From Immundisolibacter sp. (GTDB taxonomy: Bacteria; Pseudomonadota; Gammaproteobacteria; Immundisolibacterales; Immundisolibacteraceae): a DNA stretch of 6,190 nucleotides. A model generated the notes under the pieces. That model was not told where the DNA came from and ran no database searches. It saw nothing but the letters and a program-made list of their open reading frames with translations. The DNA is taken from positions 1-6,190 of the forward strand of contig NZ_JBFIII010000130.1 in assembly GCF_041601295.1 (NCBI RefSeq). The letters run 5' to 3'. The position numbers and the translations under genes are program-made. Of the stretch, positions 1 through 3,200 are shown in pieces (position 1 is the stretch's first letter; each line of letters starts with the position of its first letter).

Positions 1-1
1 C

Positions 2-244
2 CTGCAGCGCCCGTACGAGGCGCCGCAAAGTGATCTTGAGCGTCAGCTGGCGGCGATCTGGTCGGAGGTGCTGGGGATCGAGCGGATTGGCCGGCACGAC
101 AACTTCTTTGACCTGGGCGGACACTCGCTGCTGGCGACGCGCATCATCGCCCGGGTTCGCGAAGCCTTTCACAGCGAACTGCCCTTGCGTGCGCTGTTTG
201 AAGCCGCAACGGTGGCCGGCATGGCGACGCAGATCGGGCTCGCC
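2..244 (+). other. T1: peptidyl carrier domain closing the upstream module
   Basis: This carrier domain holds the growing peptide as a thioester on a phosphopantetheine arm. The window opens in the linker after an adenylation domain (LQRPYEAP, residues 1-8). The carrier core DNFFDLGGHSLLATRI follows, with the attachment serine at codon 125-127 (residue 42). The rest, through LPLRALFEAATVAGMA, is the usual third and fourth helix region. The LGGHSLL form is typical of carriers that donate directly to a condensation domain. Carriers preceding an epimerization domain more often have LGGDSI. That fits C1 following at once. The adenylation domain that loads this carrier lies upstream of the window, so its amino acid is unknown. 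Confidence 0.95.
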
Positions 245-3200
245 GGTGCCGCTAACGACGGCCCGCCGCTGCTGCCGGTGCCCCGCGACGGTCCGCTGCC
301 GCTGTCCTATACGCAGCAAAGACTGTGGTTCCTGCAACGGTTGGAGCCGGACAGCGCCGCTTACAACATGCCGGTTGCTTTGCGTCTCGAAGGGGCATTG
401 GACCTGGAAGCGCTGCGTCAAGCGATCGAGGCAATCGTGCACAGGCACGAAATCCTTCGCACCACGATCAGCGGCGAAGGGGCGGACACGCAGCAGGTAA
501 TCCACGCCCCCGTGCCCTGGCTGTTGCAGGTTGACGAGTTGCGGACGCGCGATGGAGCGTCAATCGAGACTTTATTGCGCCAGCCTATCGAGGAGTTCGC
601 CGCGCAGCCGTTCGACCTCGAGCGGGGGCCGGTGCTGCGCACGGCGGTACTGCGGCTGGGGCCGACCGACCACGTGCTGATGGTCTGCCTGCACCATGTG
701 GCGGCCGATGGCTGGTCCGCCGGGTTGCTTGTCCAAGAGCTGATTGCCCATTACACACGGTTGGTCGGGGGGGCACCGGCTGCGCTACCGCTGTTGCCTG
801 TGCAATACGCCGACTACGCCGTATGGGAGCGTCAGCGCCTGCACGGTGAGGCGCTGGAACAAAAACTTGGGTACTGGGCCGACGTGCTGGCGGACGTGCC
901 GGTGCTCGACCTGCCGCTGGATCGGCCGCGACAGGCTGGAAGACAGTATCGGCCTGGCCAGGCGACGCTCGAGATCAGCGCAGACCTCAGCGGGGCGTTG
1001 CGCAAATTCGCCGCCGACACCGGCAGCACCCTGTTCATGACCACCTTGACCGGTTTTGCCGCCTGGCTGTCACGCTACACGGCGCAGCCGGATATCTGCA
1101 TCGGCACGCCGGTCGCCAACCGGCCCCACACTGAGCTCGAGGCGCTGATCGGTCCGTTCATCAACACCCTGCCGTTGCGTATCGATCTGGATGCAGACCC
1201 CAGCTTTGCGCAGTTGGCCGAACGAGTGCGGCAACGCGTGTTGGATGCTTTTGCGCGCCAGGACGTGCCGTTCGAGTTTCTGGTCGAGCGGCTCGATGTG
1301 CCGCGTGATCTGCTGCATGCGCCGCTGTTTCAGGTGCTGTTCGTGTTTCAGAACGCGCCGCGGGCTGCCGCGGCGTTGCCGGGCCTCGCCGCCAGCCTGA
1401 TCCCGATTGACGATCCGGGCCTCAAGTTCGATCTGAGCGTGAGCTTTGCCGAGATCGACGATCGACTACACATACAGCTCACCTACAACGCGGATCTGCT
1501 CGAACAGACGACCGTGGCACGCATGCTGGAGCAGCTCCAGCGCATGTTCACCGCAATGGTGGAAGCCCCGCAGAGCGTGCTGAGCCGGTTTGAGTTGCCC
1601 GCCGCTGCCGAGCGTGAGTGCCAGTTGCAGGTGTGGAACGCAACCGCGCATGCCCAGCCGGTGGCGCAGAGCGTTCACGCCTGGGTGGAGGCGCAGGTGC
1701 GTCGCACGCCCGATGCGCTGGCGGCGATCGACGGCGAGCGGCGCTGCTCCTATCAGGAGTTGAACCAGCACGCCAACCGCATCGCGCACTGGTTGCTCCA
1801 GCAAGGACTGGGGCCCGGTCAGCGAGTTGGCGTGTTGTTCGCACCCGGGATTGAGCTGCTGGCAGCCCTGCTTGGGGTTTTGAAAGCCGGTTGCGCCTAC
1901 GTGCCGCTCGACCCGCAGTACCCGGCCGAGCGTTTGCGCTACATGCTGACCGACGCGGGCGCGGGCGCCCTGTTGCGCGAGAGTCGACATGCCAGCCTGC
2001 CACTGGACTATGCAGGCCCCAGCTTGTGTACCAACGACGCGGCCGGCGAGTCCGTCCTGGCGGGCCAGTCGGATCATGATCCGGCCGTTGTGATCGGCCT
2101 GGATGATCCGCTTTACGTCATCTATACGTCAGGTTCCACGGGCCTGCCGAAAGGTGCCGGGGTGTATCACCGCGGCATGGTGAATCTGCTGCATTGGTAC
2201 ACGCGCGAGTTCGACATGGGCGTCGCCGATCGCAACCTGGTAATCAGCGCCCCCGGTTTTGATCTGACACAGAAGAACTTTTACGCGCCCCTGATCAGCG
2301 GTGGCACCGTGGTGTTCACGGGCAGTCCGGAGTTTGACCCGGCGGCGATTATTCGTGTGCTCGCCGGGCATGGGGTCACGCTGCTGAACTGTGCGCCAAG
2401 TGCGTTCTATGCGCTGCTTGAACAGATGGACGATTTCACGCCTCTGGGCAGCCTGCGTGCGCTGTTCCTGGGGGGCGAGCCAATTCACATGCCGCGGCTG
2501 CGGTCCTGGTTGCAGGATCCTGGCGGTGCCTGTGAAATCGTCAACTCGTACGGTCCGACCGAGTGCTCCGATGTGGTCGCGGCCTACCGCATCCGCGAAC
2601 CGGCGCGCTGGTCCGACGATGACGTTCCTCTCGGCCGGCCGATCGACAACGTGCAGCTGTACGTTCTCGATCCCAACGGTCAGTTATTGCCAACCGGTTT
2701 GGTCGGGGAGCTGTGCATCGCCGGCGCCGGTGTCGGTGCCGGGTACCTGAACAACCCGGCGCTGACAGCGGCCCAGTTCCAGCTCAATCCGTTTGGCGCC
2801 GGGCAGCTGTATCACACCGGTGACCTGGTGCGGTACCGGCCCGACGGTAATCTTGAGTTCATTGGTCGCCGCGATTTCCAGGTCAAGCTGCGTGGTTTGC
2901 GCATTGATCTGGGTGAAATCGAGGTGGCGCTGCGCTCGTTGTCTGGGGTCACGGACAGCCTGGTCACCGTGCAGGACGAACGCTTGGTGGCGTATCTCAT
3001 TGGCGAGGGACTTGATCTTGATGCCCTGGATTGGCGGGGCGCCCTGCGGGTACAGCTTCCTGACTATATGGTGCCGGCAGGGCTCGTCGCGCTGTCCGCC
3101 TGGCCGCTGAACGCCAACGGCAAGATCGACCGCGGTGCGCTGCCTTCGGTGCCGATTACCGCCACCGCGACCTACGTCGCGCCGCGTACTCCCACCGAGC

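Noticed and set aside
1466..2077. Open frame of 203 codons on the minus strand, overlapping the C1-A1 junction
   Set aside because: Same reason: it shadows conserved A-domain sequence, has no family resemblance and no plausible ribosome binding context.
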